A DNA stretch of 16,203 bases, taken from positions 1 to 16,203 of the forward strand of contig JARKQP010000312.1 in assembly GCA_029974875.1 (NCBI GenBank), written 5' to 3'. The translations under genes were made by a program, and so were the position numbers. The notes beneath the pieces are model-generated. The model saw nothing but the letters and a program-made list of their open reading frames with translations. It had not been told where the DNA came from and made no database searches. The stretch comes from Mobilitalea sp. Lineage in GTDB: Bacteria > Bacillota_A > Clostridia > Lachnospirales > Lachnospiraceae. Below, piece after piece: positions 1 to 7,568 of this stretch (the stretch's first letter is position 1; each line of letters starts with the position of its first letter).

Positions 1-1
1 A

Positions 2-49
2 TTCGCAAAGGCAGACAGTAAGAAGCAGTTTATGAATATTTCAGTGTAG
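2..49 (+). CDS. 3' end of an upstream gene (last 15 codons), possibly csrA
   Basis: An open frame runs from the window edge to a TAG stop and reads FAKADSKKQFMNISV at its C-terminus. The stop codon overlaps the strong ribosome binding site of the next small ORF, so the frame looks genuine. Fifteen residues cannot identify the family. In related clostridial flagellar clusters, fliW and csrA sit just upstream of flagellin, and a lysine-rich, unstructured tail would suit CsrA. That is inference from context only. Confidence 0.45.
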   Translation, partial: FAKADSKKQFMNISV

Positions 50-62
50 GAGGGACATTTTT

Positions 63-221
63 ATGGATTTGGAGGCATGTCTGCATAGCCCGGCTCCAAA
101 TCAGCGTGAAAAGGTTAAGTATTTTATTAAAATATCCGAAATACATCCTGCAAGGAGCTGTTCCAGTATAGTTGGGAAAAGGATTTCTGTTACATATACT
201 GGTACAACGTTCACGAAATAA
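63..221 (+). CDS. candidate small protein, 52 aa, no recognised family
   Basis: An ATG at 63 is preceded by AGGAGGG at 48-54 with an 8-base spacer, one of the best ribosome binding sites in the window. That site overlaps the stop codon of the upstream gene, which suggests translational coupling. The 52-residue product is basic, has two cysteines (residues 6 and 33), and has no signal peptide or membrane segment. I do not recognise it. Its last eight codons form the left arm of a long imperfect hairpin at 199-293, so the 3' end may be constrained by RNA structure instead of protein sequence. It could be a real small flagellar-operon protein or a chance frame behind a strong ribosome binding site. 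Confidence 0.4.
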   Translation: MDLEACLHSPAPNQREKVKYFIKISEIHPARSCSSIVGKRISVTYTGTTFTK

Positions 222-293
222 CCAGCGTGCTGTTAGCCTGATTATGAATGGGGCAGTACATTGGGCGCAGTTATTTAGTAAACGTTGTATTGG
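199..293 (+). other. long imperfect hairpin in the leader of the FliK-like gene
   Basis: Bases 199-222 pair with 270-293 over 24 positions with two mismatches and three G-U pairs. The core matches around ACAACGTT and AAATAAC are exact. Inside it, 227-234 can pair with 252-259 (eight pairs, three of them G-U). No T-tract follows, so it is not a standard terminator. It ends about 40 bases before the next start codon. It could be an mRNA structural element or a remnant palindromic repeat. Confidence 0.55.
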
Positions 294-334
294 GTTACTA
301 TTTACGATAGATTGCAGATAAAGGCGGGTATGGG

Positions 335-3300
335 ATGGATTATAATGTCTTTGTTGGAACAGAAAATTCGAGGATGACGGACAGGCTGTCCAAGGGGCAG
401 CTGATGATAAATAAGGATCAAAAGGGCGGGGGTCTGGCTAATCTCATGAAAGGACAGCTGGTCAGTGGGACAGTTGTGGATATAGGAGAGCAGGTGACCC
501 TTAATTTTAATGGGCAGAATATAATAACCGCAAAGGAAGTGCTGGGCAGCGTAAAGGTAGGGGACGTTAAGACCTTTGAAGTGATGAAGGCAACGGACAG
601 CGAGATTGAGCTTAAATTATACGGTGAGCTGTTAAACAGCGGAATGCGGACAATAAAGGTAACGAAGGTTCAGGAGACTGACCGGGAAGCCATGAAGGCT
701 ATGAAGGATAAAGCAGCTTCGAGGCAGGAAAAAGAGGATAAAACCCAGGAAATGAATAAAACGCTGGAAAATATCCGGGCCAGGTTAACCCCAGACGACT
801 GCCGGGAGCTTGAGAAGGAGGGCTTCCCGATTGAAGCTTATTCCATCAGCGGATTATACGCGGCACTTAATAGGGTAAAAGCAAGACAGGCAACTGAGGA
901 GGACGAAAGCCGCAGGGGAGAGGGAGGCCAGGAGAGTAAGAAGGCAGCCCCCTTGGGACAGCAGACGGTTCAGCAGGCAACCCAGCAGCGGCTGGTGCAG
1001 GAGCAGCTTCCGGCTACGGAGGAGAATATCGCAAGGGTTACAAAAGCGCTTGGAATGGGCGACTCCGTGAAAAAGCTGGACGATAAGGCGGTGCAGTATC
1101 TTATTTCCACCGGGTCAGTGCCTAATGCCTGGAATATTTATAAGGCATGCTATAGCGGAGGTGGAGGTACAGGGACAACCCAGGCACTCTCTGACGGGGA
1201 GTGGGACAGTCTGCAGGGGCAGGTGGGAGCGATTATTACCTCGGCTGGCTATGGGGTGACAAAGGAAAACCTGGGATCGGCGAAATGGTTAATAGAGCAT
1301 CAGCTTCCTCTAACAGAGGAAACCTTTACTTATAAAAAAGGTTTGGAAGAGCTAAAGGTGAATTCAGACCAGAATACTATATTAAACCGGATGATGGAGG
1401 GGATGAGAGACGGCATGGATCCGGCGGATGTGTCCCTGATCCCGGTAAGCGCAGCATCCGGGGAACAGATCGTGGCGGACTTAAATTCTATTCGTCCGGA
1501 GGCGGTAGCGGAGGCTGTTAAAAGCGGTACGGAGCTGACGATCCGAAATCTGGGGGAGATCCAGAAGCGGATCGTGGCGGGCGCTGGGATGAAGGCAGAG
1601 GATGGAAGAGGCGGTACGGATAAGGGTGGCGTTGATAGGAATTCGGCTTCAGTAAGCGGAACTGGCTTTACTGAGGGGGCTGCTTCGTCGGGGGATTCGG
1701 CTCCTATTAGGGGTATAGCTTCGGCAGGTGATCCAGATCCTATTAAGGGTACAGCTTCGGTAAGCGATTCGGATCCTATTGAGGATGCTGCCTCGGCAGA
1801 TAATCCAGATCCTACTAGGGATGCAGCTTTGGCAGATGACCCAGACTCTGGCAGTGGTTCAAGTCAGGATAATGCTACGGCACCGGGCAATGCCGTTGGA
1901 AGCTATGAAGAAATCAGGGCGAGGCGGCAATTGGAGGAGATACGCCTGAGGATGACGGCAGAAGTTGCAAACCAGCTGGAGAAAAAGGGCTTTAAGGTTG
2001 AATTGCAGGAACTAAGCAAGGTGGTAGATGCCTTAAGGGAATTGGAGGACGACTATTATAGGGAATACCTAAAGGAAGCAGATTTAGAGCCGACGGATTC
2101 CTCCCTGCAGCTATTAAAGGACACAACCCAGAGTACCCAGAGCTTAAAATACATACCCAGCTATGTGCTTGGAAGTACCCTGTCTGCACCGGAGCTTCAG
2201 ACAATCCCCGGTCTTTTGCAGGAGGGAACGGGCTTACAGGCAAAGCTGAACAGAGCCGGAGAAGCCTATGAGACCCTGGCAACGGTTCCAAACAGGGAAT
2301 ACGGGGATTCCATTAAGAAGGCCTTTGCCAACATGGATTCCCTGCTGATGGAGCTGAACATAGAGAATACGGCAGAAAATCAGAGGGCGGTAAGGATCCT
2401 GGCCTATAATCAGATGGAAATCAACCAGGAAGCCATAGACCGGGTAAAGGCTTATGACCTCCAGGTATCCACCATGATGGAAAACCTGCATCCGGCAGTT
2501 ACAGTGAGGATGATTAAGGAAGGCCTCAATCCATTAGAGATGAATATAAGCGAGCTAAACAGGAAGATTGACCAGATCAAGGAGGAGCAAGGAATCTCTG
2601 CGGAAGAAAAATACAGTACCTACCTAAGAAAGCTGGAGAGATCTGACGGAATTACTGCCGAGGAGCGCAAGGCTTACATCGGGGTATACCGGTTGCTATA
2701 TAACGTAGAGAAATCCGATGGGGCGGCACTTGGGGCGGTTGTGAAAGCCGGACAGGAGGTTACCCTGGAGCATCTTCTTACGGCGGTCCAGACCCTCAAA
2801 AAAGGAGTACTGGATGCGGTGGTTGATGATGAATTCGGTACCCTGCAGGAGGTGACCAGAAGCGGGGAATCGATTGCGGAGCAGCTCCGTTCCTTCCTGG
2901 AGCAGGAGGAGCAAGGCGGCAGCTCCGGGTCTGGGGGAAAGGAATCCCTGGGACAGCAGGCAGAATATCTCAATCAGGTATTGAAGCAGCTTGGGGCAGA
3001 GATTACTCCCGATATATTAAAGGAAGTCGGTTCCCAGGCGCTGGCAGCAGGCTTGCTACAAAGTCAAAGCCCTAGCGGAGCCAGGGGCCAATCCTTTAGC
3101 AATCCCAGGGGATTAACCGGAAAGGGAATCTGGGAGGCAATCAAGGATATCCCAGTGGACCAGCTGCTGGAGGAAGTAAACCAGCTAAAGGGTACGGAGG
3201 AGAGTCTGGCAGACGAAAGCATTTACCGGGAAAAAGCGGAGCAGATCAGGGAGCTGTGCAGGGTTTCAGAACAGGCCCTGCGGTTTTTGAATGATTATCG

Positions 3301-4045
3301 GATCCCTTCAACGCCAATGAATATTATGATGGCGAATAGTGTATTAAGCAATGGAGACTCCCCGATAAAAAGACTATTAAGACTCCAGGAAGAAGAAAAT
3401 GTAGAAAAGTCGGAAGAAAGTCTTAAGGAAACTAATGATTTATCCGATAAATTGATTGACAAGCAGTCCATGGAGGCTGCCTATGCCGGGCTGGAAACAG
3501 AGGCAAAGACAGCGCTTACCCAGTCCTGCTCAGAGGAGCGGATTGACAGCTGGAAGCTGGCTGAGCTAAGGAGCATAGGACAGCAGATAAGCTTTGCAAG
3601 AACCCTTGCAGAGAAGGAGTTTTACCAGATTCCGATTGAGACGGAAAAGGGGATTACCAATATGAACCTTACAATCCTGCGTGGAGGATCGGATTTTGGC
3701 AAGCTGTCCGTTACGGCCTGGTCTGCGGAGCTGGGTAATATAAAAGCAGATTTTTCCCTTAAGGATAAGGTATTGAAAGGCTTTATCGGCAGTGACAACA
3801 GAGCCGGGCTTGCGAGGCTGAGGACAGCAATGGGCGGGCTTGAAGAGGCTGCGAAGCAGAGTCAGGTTACCTTAAGGCAGATCGACTTTGGATATTTAAG
3901 TAACAGCACGGACAGCTACTATTACCAAGACCCGAATACAGGAGAGGAGAACGGGACGGCTCAGGCAGATACGGAGCGGATCCTGTACCGGGTAGCAAAA
4001 GCCCTGGTACAATCGGTACGGGCGGCAGAGGACAGTGGTTCCTAA
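335..4045 (+). CDS. large FliK-like flagellar protein (possibly DUF6240 family), 1236 aa
   Basis: Residues about 37-96 form a short beta-rich module with conserved glycines, like the N-terminal OB-like segment of many Firmicutes FliK-type proteins. Residues about 1106-1187 resemble the FliK C-terminal hook-length domain: a GKLSV strand, a second strand ending in ADFSLKD, then a helix rich in arginine and alanine and a closing beta strand. Between them lie long helical stretches. A helix-turn motif with LT or MT, LEKxGF and a following helix occurs twice, at about 144-182 and 534-570, so part of the protein is internally duplicated. Residues 449-508 are five tandem 12-residue repeats. At 1236 aa it is two to three times the usual FliK length. 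The start ATG follows AAGGCGGG at 321-328. It lies directly upstream of flagellin and fliS, so a role in hook length or export-substrate control is likely but inferred. The DUF6240 label is from memory and uncertain. Confidence 0.75.
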   Translation: MDYNVFVGTENSRMTDRLSKGQLMINKDQKGGGLANLMKGQLVSGTVVDIGEQVTLNFNGQNIITAKEVLGSVKVGDVKTFEVMKATDSEIELKLYGELLNSGMRTIKVTKVQETDREAMKAMKDKAASRQEKEDKTQEMNKTLENIRARLTPDDCRELEKEGFPIEAYSISGLYAALNRVKARQATEEDESRRGEGGQESKKAAPLGQQTVQQATQQRLVQEQLPATEENIARVTKALGMGDSVKKLDDKAVQYLISTGSVPNAWNIYKACYSGGGGTGTTQALSDGEWDSLQGQVGAIITSAGYGVTKENLGSAKWLIEHQLPLTEETFTYKKGLEELKVNSDQNTILNRMMEGMRDGMDPADVSLIPVSAASGEQIVADLNSIRPEAVAEAVKSGTELTIRNLGEIQKRIVAGAGMKAEDGRGGTDKGGVDRNSASVSGTGFTEGAASSGDSAPIRGIASAGDPDPIKGTASVSDSDPIEDAASADNPDPTRDAALADDPDSGSGSSQDNATAPGNAVGSYEEIRARRQLEEIRLRMTAEVANQLEKKGFKVELQELSKVVDALRELEDDYYREYLKEADLEPTDSSLQLLKDTTQSTQSLKYIPSYVLGSTLSAPELQTIPGLLQEGTGLQAKLNRAGEAYETLATVPNREYGDSIKKAFANMDSLLMELNIENTAENQRAVRILAYNQMEINQEAIDRVKAYDLQVSTMMENLHPAVTVRMIKEGLNPLEMNISELNRKIDQIKEEQGISAEEKYSTYLRKLERSDGITAEERKAYIGVYRLLYNVEKSDGAALGAVVKAGQEVTLEHLLTAVQTLKKGVLDAVVDDEFGTLQEVTRSGESIAEQLRSFLEQEEQGGSSGSGGKESLGQQAEYLNQVLKQLGAEITPDILKEVGSQALAAGLLQSQSPSGARGQSFSNPRGLTGKGIWEAIKDIPVDQLLEEVNQLKGTEESLADESIYREKAEQIRELCRVSEQALRFLNDYRIPSTPMNIMMANSVLSNGDSPIKRLLRLQEEENVEKSEESLKETNDLSDKLIDKQSMEAAYAGLETEAKTALTQSCSEERIDSWKLAELRSIGQQISFARTLAEKEFYQIPIETEKGITNMNLTILRGGSDFGKLSVTAWSAELGNIKADFSLKDKVLKGFIGSDNRAGLARLRTAMGGLEEAAKQSQVTLRQIDFGYLSNSTDSYYYQDPNTGEENGTAQADTERILYRVAKALVQSVRAAEDSGS
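1679..1858 (+). repeat. five tandem 36-bp coding repeats
   Basis: Five consecutive 36-bp units (1679-1714, 1715-1750, 1751-1786, 1787-1822, 1823-1858) encode 12-residue repeats of general form xASxxDxDPIxx. Examples are IASAGDPDPIKG and TASVSDSDPIED. The region is acidic and proline-rich, probably a disordered linker inside the FliK-like protein. Whole-codon units mean copy number could change without breaking the frame. Confidence 0.9.
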
Positions 4046-4193
4046 GGGAAAGGCTGCTTCTGGATATAAATGCATTTCGGCCACACGGAGGTTGCTGATA
4101 GATCGACAAAAATCTACTAAAAGAGAAATGTGTGCACCATCTGGACATGGAGGGGGATGGCAGCCCAAACAGAAAGGGAACAGGTGACATTTT

Positions 4194-5747
4194 ATGAGAA
4201 TCAACCATAATATTTCAGCATTAAAAGCGAACAACCAATTAGGTAAGACCAATAAGGCGTTGGATTCCAGCTTAGAGAAATTATCGTCAGGCTACCGCAT
4301 TAACAGCGCGGCTGACGATTCCGCCGGACTTGCCATTTCAGAAAAAATGAGGACACAGATTGCAGGTCTTGACCAGGCCTCCAGAAACGCTTCTGACGGT
4401 ATCTCTGTAATCCAGACCGCAGAGGGTGCGTTGATTGAAGTAGAGGCTATGCTGCAGAGAATGAGGGAATTGTCAGTCCAATCTGCAAACGGCACCTATA
4501 CGCCGGAGGACCGCAAGGCGATCCAGGCGGAGATAGACCAGTTAAGTGCGGAAATTCAGCGTATTTCTGATACGACAGAGTTTAATACTATGAAATTGCT
4601 GGACGGTAATATTGACCGGAAATCCTATTCCAGTAACACTAATGTTAAGCTGGTGGCTTTATCGGATACGGTTTCTGTGGGTGATTATAAGTTAGAGATT
4701 ACACAGGATGCAAGACAGGCGGTAATTGTTGGAGAGGGTGCGGTTGATACATCTACTCCTATTACATCCACCCATGAAGGAACGATTAATATTAATGGCA
4801 TAGCTGTTACAGTCAATGAGGGTGATACCTATGACGATATCTTTAAAAAGTTAAGGGATGCCGGTGACAGTGTTGGTGTTAAAATATTTGCAACAGATCC
4901 AGCGGTAACTCCAGATCCGACAGATCCAGATTATGACCCTGAGATGGCAGGCTATAAGAGCGAGACATTCGATGATGGGACCAAGCTTGTATTCATTTCC
5001 AATAACTATGGTTCCAAGGAAAAGATAGAGTTACATTGTGATAATCCTGAATTGGCAAGGGTTTTAGGCCTCTCAAGTCCTACCCCGCCCGCTCTCCCAT
5101 CCAGTATTAATGTATCAGCCACCGGTTATGATGTGGCGGCTTCCATAAATGGCGGATTTAATGCTACTGCTACTGTTTCCGTTAGTGGTAATAAAGTGAC
5201 TATATCTGATCGTAATAATTTTGAAATGGTGATTGATATTGCCCCGGGAACAGTAGGAACAGTATTTGATGACCAAGTAACCACGGGAGGCACACCAACA
5301 GCTCCTAGCGGGGGAACGACAAAGGAGCCTGTTATATCGGTACTGGATGCGGGACAAATGGATCTGCAGATCGGTGCAAACGAGGGTCAGATTATGTCAG
5401 TGACGATACCGAAGGTGGATCCGGCAACCTTAGGTATTGATAAAGTTAACATCGGGACAGCGGAGGGGGCACAGGCTGCCATTACTTTGCTGGATGTTGC
5501 GATTAATAGAGTATCCGCGATCCGTTCCAAGCTCGGTGCATACCAGAACCGTCTGGAGCACTCCATTTCCAACCTGGATACGACCTCGGAGAATTTGACG
5601 GAATCCTTATCCCGTATCTCTGACGTGGATATGGCGGAAGAGATGGCTACCTATACCCAGAAGAATGTACTTGCCCAGGCAGGTACCTCCATGCTGGCTC
5701 AGGCAAACCAAAGACCCCAGACCATCTTAAGCTTATTGCAGCAGTAA
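4194..5747 (+). CDS. hag: flagellin (filament subunit), 517 aa
   Basis: This is the flagellar filament subunit, exported by the flagellar type III system. Residues 1-140 are a canonical N-terminal D0/D1 region, opening MRINHNISALKANNQL and including SSGYRINSAADDSAGLAISEKMR. Residues about 430-517 are the matching C-terminal D1/D0 coiled-coil segment, ending in TILSLLQQ. The central domain (about 150-430) is variable. It contains a flagellin_IN-like unit at 195-230 (NGIAVTVNEGDTYDDIFKKL), a D/P-rich segment at 233-250, and a single cysteine at 282. The start ATG follows AGGTG at 4182-4186 with a 7-base spacer. The 148-bp gap upstream shows no clear sigma-28 promoter. FliS is encoded next, consistent with chaperone pairing. 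A symbol of fliC would be equally valid. Confidence 0.97.
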   Translation: MRINHNISALKANNQLGKTNKALDSSLEKLSSGYRINSAADDSAGLAISEKMRTQIAGLDQASRNASDGISVIQTAEGALIEVEAMLQRMRELSVQSANGTYTPEDRKAIQAEIDQLSAEIQRISDTTEFNTMKLLDGNIDRKSYSSNTNVKLVALSDTVSVGDYKLEITQDARQAVIVGEGAVDTSTPITSTHEGTININGIAVTVNEGDTYDDIFKKLRDAGDSVGVKIFATDPAVTPDPTDPDYDPEMAGYKSETFDDGTKLVFISNNYGSKEKIELHCDNPELARVLGLSSPTPPALPSSINVSATGYDVAASINGGFNATATVSVSGNKVTISDRNNFEMVIDIAPGTVGTVFDDQVTTGGTPTAPSGGTTKEPVISVLDAGQMDLQIGANEGQIMSVTIPKVDPATLGIDKVNIGTAEGAQAAITLLDVAINRVSAIRSKLGAYQNRLEHSISNLDTTSENLTESLSRISDVDMAEEMATYTQKNVLAQAGTSMLAQANQRPQTILSLLQQ

Positions 5748-5753
5748 AAAGAA

Positions 5754-5787
5754 GGCTATGCTTTTGTGGTGATAACGGGAGCATGCC
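5754..5787 (+). other. hairpin between flagellin and fliS
   Basis: GGCTATGCT at 5754-5762 can pair with AGCATGCC at 5780-5787, with one bulged base and a 17-nt loop. There is no T-tract, so it is not a conventional terminator. It lies between a normally very abundant mRNA and its chaperone gene, where a processing or 3'-protection structure would adjust relative levels. That role is inferred. Confidence 0.3.
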
Positions 5788-5808
5788 TGTACATAGATGG
5801 AGGTTTAG

Positions 5809-6288
5809 ATGAAGAAAGAAGCGATCCATGCATTTACGGCAAGGGTTACACAGGCATCCAGAAGTGAGCTGACCGTGATTCTCTATGAAATGGTTTTAAC
5901 GGAGCTTGCGGAGGCGCAGGAAGCCTATGATCAGGGAGAGTTACCGGGCTTTGAGAAAGGGCTTAAGCAGGCACAAAAATATGTGTCGGAGCTGATGGCA
6001 ACACTTGATTATAAATACACAATTTCCTATGACTTAATGAGTCTTTATCTATACGTGAATAAGAGGATCATCACGGCGCTTATGAAGAGGGATCCTGAGC
6101 CTATTAGCGGTGCACAGTCAGTGCTGCAGAAGCTGTTAGCCGGCTTTGAAGGTGTCAGCAGGCAGGACAAAAGCGGTCCGATGATGAAAAATACCCAAAA
6201 GGTTTACGCGGGCTTAACCTACGGCAGAGGGACGTTAAATGAGACCTCCCTCGATCCAAGCACAAGAAGCCGTGGGTTCATTGCATAG
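5809..6288 (+). CDS. fliS: flagellin export chaperone FliS, 159 aa
   Basis: FliS binds the C-terminal helix of newly made flagellin in the cytoplasm and keeps it monomeric until export. The FliS fold signature is visible: ASRSELTVILYEMVL (16-30), a second helix with KQAQKYVSELMATLD (53-67), and the helix DLMSLYLYVNKRIITAL (75-91). The protein is about 25-30 residues longer than a typical FliS near 130 aa. The extra tail includes NTQKVYAGLTYGRGTLNE at 128-145. ATG 5809 has GGAGG at 5799-5803. It lies 61 bp after flagellin and is probably cotranscribed with it. Confidence 0.95.
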   Translation: MKKEAIHAFTARVTQASRSELTVILYEMVLTELAEAQEAYDQGELPGFEKGLKQAQKYVSELMATLDYKYTISYDLMSLYLYVNKRIITALMKRDPEPISGAQSVLQKLLAGFEGVSRQDKSGPMMKNTQKVYAGLTYGRGTLNETSLDPSTRSRGFIA

Positions 6289-6651
6289 AGCCATTACGAA
6301 AGAAGGGTAAAGTACCGAAGAAAAAAATGAGTCAGGTACGAAGGCGGGCAGAGTACAAAGGGAATTAGGTGTAAGCTTAGCCAAAGCACAAAAGTTATTG
6401 AAGCACAAAAGTTATTAAAGTACAGAGGTTATTAAAGTACAAAGGTTATTAAAATACAGAGGTTATTGAAGTGCAGAGGTTGTTGAAGTACAAAGGCTAT
6501 TGAAATACGAAAGTAATTGGATTGCAGAGACATCCAGAGTACAAAAGCAAACAAAGTATATAGGATGTAAATCACAAAAGAATATGAATTACAAAAGAGT
6601 GTAAACTACAAAGGAACATAATCTACAGAAGAATATGATCTACAAAAGAAG
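6289..6651 (+). repeat. degenerate 17-bp tandem repeat array after fliS
   Basis: From 6386 to 6651 the sequence divides into about 16 consecutive 17-bp units. Early units are close to G(T/C)ACA(A/G)AGGTTATT(A/G)AA and later ones drift to TACAAAAGNNNATNAAN. More degenerate units, such as TACGAAGGCGGGCAGAG, reach back almost to the fliS stop codon. The period is not a multiple of three and stop codons occur in all frames, so this is noncoding. The rest of this gene-free stretch (6652-6799) holds one long hairpin and nothing else I can identify. Confidence 0.85.
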
Positions 6652-6723
6652 AGGCTGTTTCAGTTTGTCATGGAGAAGTCACCAATGGATGGGGACTTTT
6701 TCCGGGACAAGCTGGGACAGCCT
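6652..6723. terminator. long imperfect hairpin, probable bidirectional terminator of fliS and the DUF2508 gene
   Basis: Bases 6652-6669 (AGGCTGTTTCAGTTTGTC) pair with 6706-6723 (GACAAGCTGGGACAGCCT) across all 18 positions, using three G-U pairs on the + strand. An inner stem joins 6672-6680 to 6694-6703. It lies downstream of both convergent genes, fliS (+) and the DUF2508 gene (-). The 3' tracts are weak: GATTTTG on the + strand, and a T-rich CTTCTTTTG on the - strand. A bidirectional terminator is likely, though a dispersed palindromic repeat is possible. Confidence 0.55.
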
Positions 6724-6799
6724 GATTTTGTATGTGCAGTGCGGTTTGGTGAAGCAGGGCTACACTGGCAGGTCATAGGGTTTTTGGGTTCGGTTATGA

Positions 6800-7015
6800 T
6801 TAGCAGAAGGTAGTATTAGAAGCCTTTGCCTCTTTTATTAAGAAACGGTAGCGGTTTTGCACAGCATTTAATTGATAGATACAGCTATCAATTAGGTCGG
6901 GATCAACTACATTTTCGAAATTTGAATATGCCGCTTCCAATGCTATTTTTGTCTTATTTATTTCGTTAATTAAATAATTCTCTTTCGGACGCCTTCTTTT
7001 AAAAAATAGATGCAT
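6800..7015 (-). CDS. DUF2508/YaaL-type small protein, 71 aa
   Basis: The 71-residue product is charged and mostly helical. It has a basic N-terminus (MHLFFKRRRP) and the pattern LINEINKTKIALEAAYSNFENVVDPDLIDSCIYQLNAVQNRYRFLIKEA. This matches my recollection of the DUF2508 (B. subtilis YaaL) family, a conserved small protein of unknown function usually encoded between recR and bofA. On the - strand the ATG follows GGCTGGTGA. Here it is divergent from bofA instead of colinear, and recR is absent from the window. The family assignment is fairly good; the function is unknown. Confidence 0.75.
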   Translation of the reverse strand: MHLFFKRRRPKENYLINEINKTKIALEAAYSNFENVVDPDLIDSCIYQLNAVQNRYRFLIKEAKASNTTFC

Positions 7016-7166
7016 TGTTTCACCAGCCTTTTTATTAATTTACCTATAGTATAGTCATAATATTTGCCTATTATTCTATTAATTAACATAAAATGGGTAT
7101 TCCGGTATATAAATGTAATAGGTTGTATCAAAAAAGTTGGTTAAATCTAAAAGGGCAGGTGGCTTT

Positions 7167-7445
7167 ATGAGTATTGAAAATATGATATTAATTGGAATTA
7201 TCGTGGCATGTATCGCATACATAGGCGTCTGCGTGGTTAGGCGCAGACCGGATTTGATCGTAAATTTTATACTCCGTGCCAGTGCGGGTACAGCTGGAAT
7301 TTGTGTGGTTAACCTGGCATTACAGAGCCAGGGCTATGGAATCTCTATAGCAGTGAACGGGGTGAGTGTACTGGCGAACGGGTTATTGGGGCTGCCGGGG
7401 TTTTTATTGCTATTTGGGCTAGCTGTTTATTATTCTTTCACATAA
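7167..7445 (+). CDS. bofA: pro-sigma-K processing inhibitor BofA, 92 aa
   Basis: BofA is an integral membrane protein of the mother cell. It holds the SpoIVFB intramembrane protease inactive until late sporulation, so pro-sigma-K is cleaved at the right time. I chose ATG 7167 (MSIENMILIGIIV), which follows AGGTGG at 7157-7162, over a TTG ten codons upstream with no ribosome binding site. The 92 residues are close to B. subtilis BofA (87). Hydrophobic segments lie at about 5-24, 30-50 and 64-90. The family's C-terminal signature is present as INGVxxLxxGLLGLPGxxLL-like sequence near 61-82 (AVNGVSVLANGLLGLPGFLL). A weak TTGCCT-17-CATAAA pair sits at 7064-7092, and I could not assign a sigma-E promoter. 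Its presence implies a spore former. Confidence 0.9.
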   Translation: MSIENMILIGIIVACIAYIGVCVVRRRPDLIVNFILRASAGTAGICVVNLALQSQGYGISIAVNGVSVLANGLLGLPGFLLLFGLAVYYSFT

Positions 7446-7456
7446 ATTGATATATT

Positions 7457-7493
7457 ACACATTAATAGTTGGAAAATTAAAATATTAATGTGT
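7457..7493 (+). terminator. perfect AT-rich hairpin 11 bp downstream of bofA
   Basis: ACACATTAATA (7457-7467) is exactly complementary to TATTAATGTGT (7483-7493), with a 15-nt loop. It begins 11 bp after the bofA stop. The stem is AT-rich and only TTTATG follows, so it would be a weak terminator or a 3' stability structure. Confidence 0.4.
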
Positions 7494-7568
7494 TTATGAC
7501 TGATGAATTATTAAGGTAATAAGCAATAGATTGACAAATTAATGAGCCTGTTGATTAATTTAATAAAT

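Noticed and set aside
1992..2973. Antisense open frames within the FliK-like gene
   Set aside because: They lack ribosome binding sites and family features, and their compositions (P/S/C-rich) are those of frame shadows over a well-supported gene.
4046..4193. Sigma-28 promoter before flagellin
   Set aside because: The TAAA boxes present have no CCGATAT-like partner at 15 bp; the best candidate matched only about four of seven positions.
7137..7166. TTG start for bofA
   Set aside because: It has no ribosome binding site, while the ATG at 7167 has AGGTGG upstream and gives a family-typical length.
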